Shown here one piece after another: positions 18,241 through 28,501 of a stretch of DNA of 64,000 nt. Source of the stretch: Sphingomonas faeni. GTDB lineage: Bacteria; Pseudomonadota; Alphaproteobacteria; Sphingomonadales; Sphingomonadaceae. A program made the position numbers and the translations under genes. The stretch spans positions 124,001 to 188,000 of the forward strand of contig NZ_QAYE01000006.1 of assembly GCF_003053745.1 (NCBI RefSeq). The letters run 5' to 3'. Numbering within the stretch: position 1 is the stretch's first letter; each line of letters begins with the position of its first letter. Below the pieces are notes generated by a model. That model saw only the letters and a list, made by a program, of their open reading frames with translations. It searched no databases and had not been told where the DNA came from.

Positions 18241-18879
18241 ATGTTGCCCGTGCCCTTGCCCGTCGAGATCCTGCCCGTCGCCGCGCCGTGGTTCGACTTG
18301 GCTGGGCTCGCCGTGTTCGCCGCGTCGGGGGCGCTCGCCGCGGCCAAGCGCGGCCAGACGTTCGTGACGCTGGTGTTCTTCGGGCTCATCACCGGCGTCG
18401 GCGGCGGCACCGTGCGCGACCTGCTGATCGGCGCGCCGGTGTTCTGGGTCCACGACGCGCGTGCCGCGAGCGTGTGCCTGGGCATGGCGCTGCTGATCTG
18501 GGTGACGCCCGAGCGGTGGTGGAAGGACGAAGCGCTCGGCTGGTTCGACGCGGTCGGGCTTGCGGCGTATGCGGTGTACGGCGCGGCGAAGGCGTTGGGG
18601 TACGGCGTGCCACCGGTACCCGCGGCGCTGATGGGGGTAATGACGGCGTGCGTCGGCGGTATCATCCGCGATGTGCTGGCGGGGGAACCGTCGATCCTGA
18701 TGCGGCCGGAACTGTATGTGACCGCGGCAGCGCTGGCGGCGGCGAGTTACGTCGGGCTGGTGTTGGTGGGCGTGCCGCTAGCCTTGGCGGCGGTGATCGC
18801 GGCGAGTGCTGGGTTCACGCTCAGGGCGGCAGCTATCCGCTTTCATCTAGCGCTGCCAGCGTATGGTGGACGCCGCTAA
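18241..18879 (+). CDS. TRIC-type (UPF0126) cation channel family protein
   Basis: About 212 aa from ATG 18241, the normal family length. The internal duplication is clear: GLITGVGGGTVRDLLIGAPVF and VMTACVGGIIRDVLAGEPSIL each carry the GGG/GG-x-x-RD-x-L-x-G signature at the helix kinks. Seven membrane helices are predicted. The frame is open upstream to an ATG at 18130 and would add a hydrophobic 37-residue piece; neither start has a clear ribosome binding site, so the N-terminus is uncertain. Confidence 0.85.
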   Translation: MLPVPLPVEILPVAAPWFDLAGLAVFAASGALAAAKRGQTFVTLVFFGLITGVGGGTVRDLLIGAPVFWVHDARAASVCLGMALLIWVTPERWWKDEALGWFDAVGLAAYAVYGAAKALGYGVPPVPAALMGVMTACVGGIIRDVLAGEPSILMRPELYVTAAALAAASYVGLVLVGVPLALAAVIAASAGFTLRAAAIRFHLALPAYGGRR

Positions 18880-18896
18880 CTTCGCGCGCGCGCCAT

Positions 18897-18949
18897 GTTT
18901 CCCCGCGAAGGCGGGGACCCAGTCTGGGCTCCCGCCTTCGCGGGAGAAC
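18897..18949. repeat. Palindromic intergenic repeat, family R1
   Basis: tttccccgcgaaggcgggga, ccagtctggg, and the complementary arm ending cgggagaaca. It is almost identical to 15870. With the R2 copy after it, this fills the gap 18880-19190. Confidence 0.85.
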
Positions 18950-19041
18950 AAGGAGGGGTGGGCCGGTGGTTGGACTTGAGCCGACAGTTACCACTCGTCG
19001 GCCTGATCTCTGCTCATTGGAGAAACCGCCTCCCAACACCG

Positions 19042-19150
19042 CCACCACCCCGGCGAAGGCCGGGGCCCAATTGGGGGACGTTGCTGACGACGGACTGCGC
19101 TTCGTTACTACAGCCTCACCAATTGGACCCCGGCCTCCGCCGGGGTGGTG
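19042..19150 (+). repeat. Oriented 107-bp repeat, family R2, copy 4
   Basis: Arms accccggcgaaggccggggc and its complement with ccaattgg inner boxes. The core gggggacgttgctgacgacg...gttactacagcc follows the orientation of copy 3. Confidence 0.88.
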
Positions 19151-19190
19151 GGTAGTTCGCACGAGTTTCGTCCAGATGCGAAGCGTCGCT

Positions 19191-19778
19191 CTACCCCCGC
19201 ACCACACCCACATCCGCAAACCGCCGCGGCTCCACCGGCGGCACCGCAGGCTCGTTCAGCTCGCACTGCCAATGCCCGACATCGATCCATTGCCCGTTCT
19301 TGTACCCGACCTCGCGGTACACCCCCGCCCGGCGAAACCCGACCGCCTCATGCAGCTTGATCGACGAATCGTTCGGCAACGCAATCGCCCCGATCGCCTG
19401 CGTAAACCCCTGAGCCCGCAGCGTATCGATCAGCGCCTCGTACAACAGCCGCCCCGCACCCTGACGCTGCGCCGCATCCGCGACATACACCGTGGTCTCG
19501 CACGCGAACCGGTACGCCTCGCGCTTGTGGAACGCGGATGCATAGGCGTAGGCCAGCACGCCACCCTCGGAGCCGATCGTCGCGACCAGCCACGGGTACA
19601 GCCCGTCCGACGCCGCCATCCGCGCGCGCATCTGCCGCGCATCCGGCGCCTCGGTCTCGAACGACACCGTCCCGACCAGCACGTGCGGCGCATAGATCGC
19701 CGCAATCGACGCAGCGTCCTCGGGGACCGCCGCCCGGATGACGATCCCGCCGCCGTTGCCAGTTGCGGGGATCGCCAT
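19191..19778 (-). CDS. GNAT N-acetyltransferase (phosphinothricin acetyltransferase-like)
   Basis: 195-aa GNAT enzyme that transfers acetyl from acetyl-CoA to an amine. The N-terminus ([27 protein letters not shown]) and the acetyl-CoA loop [13 protein letters not shown] fit the Pat/Bar and YncA-like branch, whose natural substrates include methionine sulfone and related compounds. [11 protein letters not shown] near the C-terminus is also typical. Its ATG shares one base with the sppA stop, so it is probably co-transcribed with sppA. Confidence 0.87.
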   Translation of the reverse strand: MAIPATGNGGGIVIRAAVPEDAASIAAIYAPHVLVGTVSFETEAPDARQMRARMAASDGLYPWLVATIGSEGGVLAYAYASAFHKREAYRFACETTVYVADAAQRQGAGRLLYEALIDTLRAQGFTQAIGAIALPNDSSIKLHEAVGFRRAGVYREVGYKNGQWIDVGHWQCELNEPAVPPVEPRRFADVGVVRG

Positions 19779-21721
19779 CAGAACCCGATCCGCGCCAGCA
19801 GCAGGTCGAGCAGCTTGGCATCGCCGATACCCGCGGTCGTCGGCCCCATCCCGCCGCACTCGAGGCAGCGCGCCTGGATCGAGCCCGACGTCGCCAGCCG
19901 CTTCATGTCGCCGACCGCCCGCGCGAGCATCTGGCGCCGATCCGCCGCGACATGCGTGAACGCATCGCCGCCGCCTGCATCATCGTCGCCATCATTGCCG
20001 AAACCCTGCGCGATCGTCGCGAGGAAGCCCGGCTTTTTCTCCAGATACTCGGCATGCACCTTGGCCGGATCGAGCTTGGCGCGCTTGGCGGCCTCGTCGA
20101 TCGCGTCCTGCAACGTTCCGAACCGGTCGACCAGCCCGATCTGCCGCGCGGTGCCGCCATCCCAGACGCGGCCCTGGCCGATCTCGTCCACCCGCGCCGG
20201 CGTCATCTTCCGCGATGCCGCCACGCGCGAGATGAACTGGCGATAGCCGTTCTCGATCCCCGCCTGTGCGATCGCGTCGAACATCGGCGTGGTGCCGCCG
20301 GTGATATCGGGCTGGCCCGACAGCGGCGTGGTCTTCACGCCGTCGCTGGTCACGCCGATCTTGGCGAGCGCGTTCTCGAACGTCGGCACGACCCCGAAGA
20401 TACCGATCGAGCCGGTGATCGTGCCGGGCTCGGCGAAGATCACGTCGGCGGGCGTCGACACCCAGTAGCCGCCGCTCGCGGCCAGCCCGCCCATCGACAC
20501 GACCACGGGCAGTTTCTGACGCTTGGCCTCGAGGATCGCGAGCCGGATCTGCTCCGACGCCATCACCGAGCCACCCGGCGAGTCGACGCGCACGACGAGC
20601 GCCTTCAGCGTCTTCTTGGCAAGCCCGTCGAGTACCGCCTTCTCGATCGTCTTGCCCGCGGCCTTGCCGGGGCCGCTCTCGCCATCGACGATCTCCCCGG
20701 CAATCGTCAGCACGCCGATCGAATCGCCCGCGGTGGGGAGGGGGTTGGCCTTCACCCAGGCGTCGTATTTGATCGCGGTGTAGTTGCCCGCCGGCTTGTT
20801 GGCGTCGCTGCCCGCGATCTCCGCCACGCGCCGTCCGAAGCTGGTGCGATCGCCGAGCTTGTCGACGATGCCCGCGCGCAAATTCGCCTCGGCGATGTTG
20901 CCGTTCGCCGAGAGGATCACCTTGTCGGGCGCGGTCATGAACTGCGCGATCTGTGCCTTGGGGCGTGCTTTAGCGACGGCCTCACGCCACTGCGCGAACA
21001 ACGTGCCGTACAGCGCGGTGCTCGCCGCCTTCGCGTCCTCGCTCTGGTCGGCACGCGTGTACGGCTCGACGAACGACTTGTAGCGGCCGACGCGGTAGAC
21101 GTGCGCATTGACGCCGAGTTTGTCGATCAGGCCCTTGTAATAGAGTTGGTTGCCGCCCGGCCCCATGAAGATCGTGCCGCCCAGCGGGTTCACCCAGATC
21201 TCGCTCGCATTTGCCGCGAGGCGGTAGCCGCCATCGGTGTACGCGGTCGCATAGGCCAGCACCGGCTTGCCGCTCGCACGCACCCGCGCCAGTGCATCGC
21301 TGACCTCGCCGAGTGCTGCCGGATAGGCGCCGCCGAAGCTGTCGAGATCGAGCACGACCACTTTCACGCGCGCGTCGGTGCGTGCGGTATCGATCGAGCG
21401 GACCACGTCGCGCAGGCGAAACTGCCGCGTCCGGCTCTGCCCCGAGAGTGCTGCGAACGCGGCCTGCTCCTCGGGTTGCTCGACGATCGAGCCGTTCAGG
21501 TCGAGCACCAGCGCGCCGTCCTTGATCGCCGTCGTGCTCTGCCGTGCATTGAGCGCCGCGAAGATCAGCCCGAAGAACAGCAACATCGCGATCAGGACGA
21601 GCGCGTCCTTGATCGCCACGAGGAACTTCCACACGCCCCGCACGAGCCGCCATTTCTTCCGCGGCGGGCGGGCAGGGTCGACATAGGAGGGGGCGTAGGA
21701 CGGCGCAGCGGTATCGGTCAT
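19778..21721 (-). CDS. sppA: Signal peptide peptidase SppA, long (67K) form
   Basis: 647-aa membrane-anchored serine protease that degrades signal peptides left after secretion. The long form with two tandem protease-like domains is seen. One membrane helix lies at about residues 38-57. The catalytic dyad is present: Lys215 in [11 protein letters not shown] and Ser416 in [12 protein letters not shown]. Gly-rich [13 protein letters not shown] precedes the Ser. The GNAT gene follows directly. Upstream lies a repeat-filled region before the divergent groES promoter. Confidence 0.94.
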   Translation of the reverse strand: MTDTAAPSYAPSYVDPARPPRKKWRLVRGVWKFLVAIKDALVLIAMLLFFGLIFAALNARQSTTAIKDGALVLDLNGSIVEQPEEQAAFAALSGQSRTRQFRLRDVVRSIDTARTDARVKVVVLDLDSFGGAYPAALGEVSDALARVRASGKPVLAYATAYTDGGYRLAANASEIWVNPLGGTIFMGPGGNQLYYKGLIDKLGVNAHVYRVGRYKSFVEPYTRADQSEDAKAASTALYGTLFAQWREAVAKARPKAQIAQFMTAPDKVILSANGNIAEANLRAGIVDKLGDRTSFGRRVAEIAGSDANKPAGNYTAIKYDAWVKANPLPTAGDSIGVLTIAGEIVDGESGPGKAAGKTIEKAVLDGLAKKTLKALVVRVDSPGGSVMASEQIRLAILEAKRQKLPVVVSMGGLAASGGYWVSTPADVIFAEPGTITGSIGIFGVVPTFENALAKIGVTSDGVKTTPLSGQPDITGGTTPMFDAIAQAGIENGYRQFISRVAASRKMTPARVDEIGQGRVWDGGTARQIGLVDRFGTLQDAIDEAAKRAKLDPAKVHAEYLEKKPGFLATIAQGFGNDGDDDAGGGDAFTHVAADRRQMLARAVGDMKRLATSGSIQARCLECGGMGPTTAGIGDAKLLDLLLARIGF

Positions 21722-21826
21722 GGGACGAGAGCTAGAGCAACGGCGCGCACAGGTAAATGCCCTGTATTACGCGTCCAACACAGGAAGCGTTCTAGCGCGC
21801 CTATCTACCCCAATCACCACGCAATC

Positions 21827-21912
21827 CCCCTCCCGCTTGCGGGAGGGGTTTCCCACAAGCACCCCGCCCGAGAAACCCCTCCCTCGACCCCTCCCGCAAG
21901 CGGAAGGGGAGC
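21827..21912. repeat. CTCCC/GGGAG-type repeat, family R4
   Basis: ccctcccgcttgcgggaggg is a perfect hairpin. A second, inverted part (cctcgacccctcccgcaagc) follows about 45 bases later. A degenerate half palindrome (gttctcctgcgaatgc, from 21939) and an R2 element come next. The gap 21722-22150 contains only these repeats. Confidence 0.7.
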
Positions 21913-21975
21913 AGAAGGGAGAGTTTGCCCAGCCTTGTTCTCCTGCGAATGCAAGCGCCCAGACGCATCCCAATT

Positions 21976-22083
21976 CACCACCCCGGCGAAGGCCGGGGCC
22001 CAGTTGGGGAACGTCGCTGACGGAGCGGAGCGTTCTGTTACAACGACCTTGCCAACTGGGCCCCGGCCTTCGCCGGGGCGGTG
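21976..22083 (+). repeat. Oriented 107-bp repeat, family R2, copy 5
   Basis: Arms accccggcgaaggccggggc and gccccggccttcgccggggc, inner cccagttgg/ccaactggg. The core ggggaacgtcgctgacggag...gttacaacgaccttgcc has the orientation of copy 3. It ends about 70 bases before the groES promoter. Confidence 0.9.
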
Positions 22084-22150
22084 TTTCGGGCAAACACGCG
22101 CAGGTGCCCGAATACCACGCCCGCCCGAAAAAATTTCACCCCCGGAACCT

Positions 22151-22179
22151 TTGACATGCCGCACCCCGAGGCACATATG
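22151..22179 (+). promoter_or_regulatory. groESL promoter (sigma-70/32-like)
   Basis: A perfect TTGACA (22151-22156), a 17-base spacer and CATATG (22174-22179). The expected transcription start falls at the left edge of the CIRCE operator, which is the usual arrangement for HrcA-repressed promoters. Confidence 0.75.
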
Positions 22180-22186
22180 CCGTCCG

Positions 22187-22213
22187 TTGGCACTCGATAA
22201 CCTCGAGTGCCAG
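22187..22213 (+). promoter_or_regulatory. CIRCE operator (HrcA binding site)
   Basis: TTGGCACTC, nine bases, GAGTGCCAG: 9-bp inverted arms with nine bases between. This matches the CIRCE consensus TTAGCACTC-N9-GAGTGCTAA at all but the A/G position in each arm, changed symmetrically. It lies between the promoter and groES, so HrcA is expected to repress groESL outside heat shock. Confidence 0.93.
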
Positions 22214-22246
22214 AAATCTGTCACAATCCAAAAGGACATGGACCCC

Positions 22247-22534
22247 ATGAACTTTCGTCCGTTGCATGATCGCGTGCTGGTGAAGCGCCTCGAAGCCGAA
22301 GAGAAGACGGCTGGCGGCATCATCATCCCCGACACCGCCAAGGAAAAGCCGCAGGAAGGCGAAGTCGTCGCCATCGGCACCGGCACTCGCGCCGAGAACG
22401 GCACGATCACCCCGCTCGACGTCAAGACCGGCGACAAGATCCTGTTCGGCAAATGGTCGGGCACCGAGGTCAAGGTCGACGGCGAAGACCTTCTGATCAT
22501 GAAGGAATCTGACATCCTCGGGATCGTCGGCTGA
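22247..22534 (+). CDS. groES: Co-chaperonin GroES (Hsp10)
   Basis: 95 aa. Forms the heptameric lid of GroEL. The sequence shows [13 protein letters not shown] at the start, the mobile loop [19 protein letters not shown], and the C-terminal strand [25 protein letters not shown] precedes the ATG. It is the first gene of the groESL operon under the CIRCE operator. Confidence 0.98.
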   Translation: MNFRPLHDRVLVKRLEAEEKTAGGIIIPDTAKEKPQEGEVVAIGTGTRAENGTITPLDVKTGDKILFGKWSGTEVKVDGEDLLIMKESDILGIVG

Positions 22535-22543
22535 CTTCTGCCG

Positions 22544-22561
22544 GGTTACCTTGGTGTAACC
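22544..22561 (+). other. Short hairpin between groES and groEL
   Basis: ggttac and gtaacc pair around a six-base loop, ten bases after the groES stop. No T-tract follows, so it is not a terminator. It could be an RNA processing or stability element in the groES-groEL mRNA. Confidence 0.35.
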
Positions 22562-22570
22562 TTATCGTGA

Positions 22571-24244
<1,674 letters not shown>

Positions 24245-24255
24245 TCCGCAGGGCG

Positions 24256-24418
24256 GCCTGAGCCATGCTGGCTCAGGACTCGCCCGAGGACGGCCGGCGG
24301 GCTGGCGGCGCAAGCCACCAGTTCCGTCCGACGAAAGCAGCGGCTTTGCCGATGCTCGGTTCCAAGCCAAACACCGACCAAAGCAAAGGGTCGGGGAGCA
24401 ATCCCCGGCCCTTTGTTT
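24256..24418 (+). terminator. groESL termination region
   Basis: An 8-bp hairpin (cctgagcc, ATGCT, ggctcagg) at 24256-24276 is followed by a stronger structure at 24385-24416: caaagggtcgggg, a short loop, then ccccggccctttg and TTTGT. The second is probably the main Rho-independent terminator. The stretch 24277-24384 shows nothing recognisable. Confidence 0.7.
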
Positions 24419-24446
24419 GTCTACCCAACCAGCGTATGTCCCCGAC

Positions 24447-25001
24447 ATGGCTAGCGACCCGCACTACCGGCTGCTGACAGCCGAGGAATTCCTCCAGATC
24501 GATTTCGGCGCCGACATGAAGGCCGAACTCGACAACGGCGTCATCCGCATGATGGCCGGCGGCACACGCGAGCATTCACGCGTACAGGTGAACCTGACGG
24601 CGTTCGTCCGTTCTGCCCTGCGCGGCTCAGACTGCACACCCTACGGCTCCGACATGGCGGTCCGCACGCAGGACCGGTCGGTGCGCTACCCCGATCTCAC
24701 CATCGATTGCGGCGCACCCGGCGACCGGCCCGACGATCTGACCCTGTCCGATCCGCGCGTCATAATCGAGATACTATCCCCCTCAACCCGACACTTCGAT
24801 CTGACCGTCAAGAGAGACGAATACCGCGCGATCGGTTCTGTCGACACACTTGCCTTCGTCGACGTTGATGCCGAGGCGTTGTCGGTTCACCAGCGGATCG
24901 AGGGCGGCTGGATCGAGACGTTGTTCTCGACCTCTCTGGACCTCGTCATTCCCTCGCTCGGCCTGACGATCCCACACACCGAGATTTTCGCGCGCGACTA
25001 A
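24447..25001 (+). CDS. Uma2-type (DUF820) PD-(D/E)XK endonuclease-like protein
   Basis: 184 aa. The N-terminal YRLLTAEEFLQIDF and the motif order (a Glu at the helix, RYPDLTIDCG, IIEILSPSTRHFDLTVKRDEY) match the Uma2 family, a restriction-endonuclease fold with Asp, Glu and Lys catalytic positions. All three are visible here. The biological role of these proteins is not settled. They are typical accessory genes, frequent in cyanobacteria and patchy in proteobacteria. ATG 24447 is used; a TTG at 24417 lies in the groESL terminator. Confidence 0.82.
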   Translation: MASDPHYRLLTAEEFLQIDFGADMKAELDNGVIRMMAGGTREHSRVQVNLTAFVRSALRGSDCTPYGSDMAVRTQDRSVRYPDLTIDCGAPGDRPDDLTLSDPRVIIEILSPSTRHFDLTVKRDEYRAIGSVDTLAFVDVDAEALSVHQRIEGGWIETLFSTSLDLVIPSLGLTIPHTEIFARD

Positions 25002-25006
25002 GTCCG

Positions 25007-25879
25007 CTACTTTGCTGCCGCTTCGTCCGCGGCAATCTGGTCCAGCGCACGCCACACCACCGGCGCGATGTGGCTCAAGTCGAAGCTGTGATACGCCTCG
25101 CCGTCGATCGGCACGACCAACGCCTTGCCACCAGCCGCCGCGCGCAACCGCTCCGCTGCGACGAAAGGCACGACCTCATCCTTGCGACCATGCATCAGCA
25201 GCACCGGCACAGTCACGCGACGAATAGCCGCAACATTGTCGAACGCCGCTGCATATAGGCCACGCTCCAGGCCGGGCACGAACCGCGCGAAGGAGTCGAA
25301 CGCGCCGAGCGTCACGACTCCGTCGACGCCCGCTCCGGCCGATAGATCCGCGGCCACGTGCAACGCCACGGCGGCACCGAGTCCGTCGCCAAACAGGAAG
25401 TGATTGCCGTCTGGCACTAGCCGTTCCGCCCAATCCACGAACGCGCGGCCATCCTGGTAAAGTCCGCGTTCGTCCGGAACACCCGGATTATCGCCATAGC
25501 CGCGATACGACGCGACGAGCACGCCCCGGCCGTCACGGGCGAAGGCCTGCGCTGCCTTCGCCGCGATGTCGCGATTGCCCGCACGTCCTGGGACATAGAT
25601 CAGCACCGCGCCGCCCGGTGTTTCCGGCGGCCAGAACCAGCCCTGAAAATGAACTCCGTCAGCCACGGTTGCTTCGACCAGCCTCGGCGTCCGTCCGGTC
25701 CATGTCGGGGTCGTTGCGAGCGGGGCAGGCTGGTACAGCGAACGGCCAACCGGATTGACGCAACCGGTGAGCATCGTGGACAGTATCGCCACCGCCATCA
25801 GTGGAAATCCGCCCCGCCTCAGGCGTTGCTTTTCCTCCACGCGCAGGCCCAGCCAGGCGTTTGCCGCAGCAACGATCAT
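25007..25879 (-). CDS. Alpha/beta hydrolase-fold lipoprotein lacking the nucleophile Ser
   Basis: 290 aa. The N-terminus has a basic stretch, a hydrophobic core and a lipobox LTGC (lipidation at about Cys40), so an envelope location is likely. The fold is a peptidase S9-like alpha/beta hydrolase: LIYVPGRAGNRD, a YRGYGDNPG loop, the elbow LFGDGLGAAVAL, HGRKDEVVPF with the acid, and EAYHSFD with the His. The elbow, normally G-x-S-x-G, reads G-D-G-L-G, so no catalytic Ser is present at the expected place. The ATG follows AGAGGG. It may bind rather than cleave its ligand. Confidence 0.8.
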   Translation of the reverse strand: MIVAAANAWLGLRVEEKQRLRRGGFPLMAVAILSTMLTGCVNPVGRSLYQPAPLATTPTWTGRTPRLVEATVADGVHFQGWFWPPETPGGAVLIYVPGRAGNRDIAAKAAQAFARDGRGVLVASYRGYGDNPGVPDERGLYQDGRAFVDWAERLVPDGNHFLFGDGLGAAVALHVAADLSAGAGVDGVVTLGAFDSFARFVPGLERGLYAAAFDNVAAIRRVTVPVLLMHGRKDEVVPFVAAERLRAAAGGKALVVPIDGEAYHSFDLSHIAPVVWRALDQIAADEAAAK

Positions 25880-25944
25880 CGCACCCTCTCTATTTGTGCC
25901 GATACTAAGATCTGCCTGTTGATTGGGCTCCAGAAATTCTTTCC

Positions 25945-25966
25945 AATTCAGAGGTTTGTAATTCAG
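25945..25966 (+). promoter_or_regulatory. Direct repeat upstream of the LuxR-type gene
   Basis: Two AATTCAG copies start 15 bases apart in an unusually AT-rich stretch 35-55 bases upstream of the LuxR-type gene, between it and the divergent hydrolase gene. They could be a regulator site or part of the promoter. This is weak evidence. Confidence 0.3.
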
Positions 25967-26000
25967 TTTCTTCCGCTCTCACGCGAGAGGTGCAACCGTC

Positions 26001-27017
26001 ATGGGTTCACGCTACCATCACGCCATGACCGCAGGACGCATCGATCAGTTGACCGAAGCCCAACGCGCCTGTCTCCGGCTCGTACTGACCCATCACAACT
26101 CGAAGGAGATCGCGCTGATCGTCGGCGTATCGCCGTCTGCGATCGACAAGCGGATCGAGCGTGCGATCCAGATTCTCGGCGTCGGCACGCGGTTCGAGGC
26201 GGCCCGTCGGTTGCAGGACCACGAGCGCGGTGGGGCCGACGACGCCCTGCTCGTTCGCGACCGCCTTCCCTCCTACCCCGACGCCCGTGCCGAGCCAGCA
26301 TCACCTTCCGACCCGGCCGCCGCATACGAACGGCTACCATCCGAACCACTCGACGTTCCCCCCGGCCCCTCCAAGCCTGCAAGCAGTGCTCAGAGCGAGC
26401 CGCGGGGGTTTGTTCGCCGCTTCCTCGGGTTATCCGGTGGCAGCGGATCGACGGGGGTGGCGCGCAACCGGTTTTCGATCGGCGACAGGATATTTCGACT
26501 GCTCGCACTTATGGGGCTGATTGCCGTCACGTCGATGGCGGTCGTCAACATGGCGATGACGTTGACGACGCTGTTACGATCGAACCGAGACCAGAGCGCT
26601 CCCGTACACGGCACCGCAACGTCGGTGCCAAGGGGAGGAATTTCGATGTTGAGAGAACGCCGCCGCGCTGCCGATAGGGTAGCCAATGACTTTCTCGAGG
26701 CAGAAGCCGCGGTCGACAAGGCCGCGATGCTCACCGCCTCGTGTATGGCGACGCTGATGCAGCAACGCGTCGCTGCGAACCTGCCGTTCGGCACGGGCGC
26801 CGCCGCGTTGCAGATGGTATCGCAGGCGTCGTTCGAGATGGTCGCCGTCCGGCAGCGCTTCATCGAAGCGCACCGTGCGCTGGTCGACGTCCGTACCGAG
26901 ATCGGTCTCGGCCAGTTCTACGGCTACGGCGATACCGCGGAATGCCCGCCGAACGAAGGTGCGCTGCGGCTTGCAACCGACTTCGACGCCCCGGTCCATC
27001 TGGCCGCGGTCGCCTGA
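26001..27017 (+). CDS. Membrane-tethered LuxR-type HTH protein
   Basis: 338 aa. Residues 16-75 form a GerE/LuxR-like helix-turn-helix (LTEAQRACLRLVLTHHNSKE, IALIVGVSPSAIDKRIERAI). No receiver or ligand domain precedes it. A Pro/Ser/Glu-rich linker (80-140) leads to one strong membrane helix at about 163-192. The remaining 145 residues, probably periplasmic, are helical with Cys248 and Cys315 and match no domain I know. The layout is like ToxR/CadC but with a LuxR-type head. AGAGG sits before ATG 26001; ATG 26025 is an alternative. The 4-TM gene begins 31 bases after its stop. Confidence 0.75.
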   Translation: MGSRYHHAMTAGRIDQLTEAQRACLRLVLTHHNSKEIALIVGVSPSAIDKRIERAIQILGVGTRFEAARRLQDHERGGADDALLVRDRLPSYPDARAEPASPSDPAAAYERLPSEPLDVPPGPSKPASSAQSEPRGFVRRFLGLSGGSGSTGVARNRFSIGDRIFRLLALMGLIAVTSMAVVNMAMTLTTLLRSNRDQSAPVHGTATSVPRGGISMLRERRRAADRVANDFLEAEAAVDKAAMLTASCMATLMQQRVAANLPFGTGAAALQMVSQASFEMVAVRQRFIEAHRALVDVRTEIGLGQFYGYGDTAECPPNEGALRLATDFDAPVHLAAVA

Positions 27018-27048
27018 ACGACCAACTACGGTCCTGCGGAGGTAAGAG

Positions 27049-27507
27049 TTGGATCGGGTCTGGGTGTTCTACGCGATACAGTTGACCGCGTCCGGCTATG
27101 CGCTCCTGCGGGGCGGGGCACCGGAGCGGTTGACGGGCCTGGCCCTGTTGCTGGCGGCGCTTTCCACCAGCGTGATCCAGCGCGACATCCCGGTATTGTT
27201 CGCCGGGATGGAGGTCGGTGTCATGGTCGTCGACCTGATCCTGCTCGTCGTGATGATCATGATCACGTTGCATGCCGATCGCTTCTGGCCAGCCTGGGTC
27301 ACCGCGCTCCACGCATTGGGGACGGGGGCTCATCTGGCCAAGGCGATCAGCCCCGACGTCATCCGGCTCGTCTACGCCGTCCTCTCTGCCGTCTGGAGTT
27401 ATCCCATCGTTCTGCTCCTCGTGATCGGGACGGTCAGGCATTCGCGGCGGATCCAGGCCCAGGGCTGGGATCTCGACTGGAGTCGCCAGGACCGCACGAT
27501 CCGATAA
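27049..27507 (+). CDS. Four-helix membrane protein of the LuxR module
   Basis: 152 aa, TTG start with GGAGG eight bases upstream. Four membrane helices are seen at about residues 5-20, 27-45, 53-73 and 108-128, with short loops and a charged C-terminus (RHSRRIQAQGWDLDWSR). The family is not recognised. It lies between the membrane-tethered LuxR-type gene and a winged-helix gene on the same strand, so it is likely part of one signalling or regulatory unit, perhaps as the sensor. Confidence 0.7.
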   Translation: MDRVWVFYAIQLTASGYALLRGGAPERLTGLALLLAALSTSVIQRDIPVLFAGMEVGVMVVDLILLVVMIMITLHADRFWPAWVTALHALGTGAHLAKAISPDVIRLVYAVLSAVWSYPIVLLLVIGTVRHSRRIQAQGWDLDWSRQDRTIR

Positions 27508-27526
27508 GCGAATTCGGAAGACGTTT

Positions 27527-27928
27527 ATGACTTACGCACTTGCCGTAACGCCGATTAACATCGCCAAGCGCTCTGCGTCGTTCGCCGTACCCGACACCGT
27601 TCTGGTCGATATGGCGCGGCGGCTGTACGAACTCCGCAAAGTCCGGGATGCGATGCTCGGCGACGCGCTGTTTTCGGAGCCTGCCTGGGACATCCTGCTC
27701 GACCTGTTCATCTCGGAACACGAGCAGCGACGACTGAGCGTCTCGGCAGTCTGCATCGGCGCACGCGCGCCGTCGGCCACCGCGCTACGCTATCTGACGA
27801 TGTTGCAGGACGCCGACCTTGTCGAACGCATTCGCGATGCGCGTGACGGTCGTCGCTCGCACGTCCAGCTCACGGCGCTCGGTCGACTGCGCATGACGAA
27901 CCTGCTGGGTCGCCTGATCGACGCGTAG
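27527..27928 (+). CDS. Winged-helix (MarR-like) regulator
   Basis: 133 aa. A long N-terminal helix region (VDMARRLYELRKVRDAMLGD) precedes a winged helix at about residues 48-120: PAWDILLDLFISEHEQRR, recognition helix SATALRYLTMLQDADLV, wing RIRDARDGRRSHVQLTALG. That is the MarR order. Third gene of the module, 20 bases after the 4-TM gene. A 12-bp inverted repeat follows. Its target is unknown, with the genes of the module itself the most likely candidates. Confidence 0.75.
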   Translation: MTYALAVTPINIAKRSASFAVPDTVLVDMARRLYELRKVRDAMLGDALFSEPAWDILLDLFISEHEQRRLSVSAVCIGARAPSATALRYLTMLQDADLVERIRDARDGRRSHVQLTALGRLRMTNLLGRLIDA

Positions 27929-27943
27929 CCGGGCAGGAAAACG

Positions 27944-27985
27944 CGAAGGGCAGGTCGCCTGTAAAGAGACCGAACCTGCCCTTCG
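27944..27985 (+). terminator. Inverted repeat after the winged-helix gene
   Basis: Perfect 12-bp arms (cgaagggcaggt and acctgcccttcg) around 18 bases, starting 16 bases after the stop codon. There is no T-run, so termination would depend on Rho or the hairpin may serve as mRNA 3' protection. Confidence 0.55.
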
Positions 27986-27989
27986 TCGA

Positions 27990-28241
27990 GCCCTGACGTG
28001 CCGCCGCCGGCTGGCGTGGCGTCACGATCTGTGCGGTGCGCCCAGTTGGTCGCGGTTGACTTGGTGTCGGGGCTTTCGCCTGGGGTGCATCGGCCAGCGG
28101 GCGATCGAGCGAAATGGTGGTCCGGACGATGTTCGGCGCATACGGCTCGATCGTGACGAGGCTTCCGTTTGGGTCGAGCGTCGCGCGCGTATCGGCATTC
28201 GCCTGCATCGTGAGTGGCGACGTCAGGCACGTGCCCGTCAT
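27990..28241 (-). pseudogene. Decayed N-terminal fragment of a secreted GH31-like glycoside hydrolase
   Basis: Reading on the minus strand from ATG 28241 gives a signal-like start (MTGTCLTSPLTMQANA) and then TRATLDPNGSLVTIEPYAPN followed by IVRTTISLDRPLADAP. This resembles the N-terminal beta domain of secreted TIM-barrel (GH31-type) hydrolases in sphingomonads. The frame then becomes low-complexity. A one-base shift restores a plausible continuation (SPDTKSTATNWAHRTDRDA). Nothing of the catalytic domain remains. Similarity is judged from memory of the family, so moderate confidence only. The rest of 27929-28501 shows no gene. Confidence 0.4.
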
Positions 28242-28501
28242 CAGGAAGCGCGGCAGAAGGGAGGGTCGGCATAGGATCGCATCTTGCGTCAGCGCCGGCC
28301 ACGCAGGCGCCGTGCTCATGCGCAACCATGCTCAGCTTGCAGTCGGAATGCGAGATATCGCGTGGTGGTATATCGGCTCGGAATGCGCGAACCGGACAGA
28401 GAGCAATGTGACCGGTTGGAAGGCGGCGATGTAGCTCGGGGGGTAGGCTAGTCGCCGCCGATGAGGCATGGCGTCCAGCGGCTAACGAGGTGAGCGAACA
28501 G

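Noticed and set aside
19763..22534. A 923-codon plus-strand frame ending in groES
   Set aside because: The first 820 codons are the antisense of sppA and of repeats. groES begins at ATG 22247, behind its own promoter, CIRCE operator and ribosome binding site.
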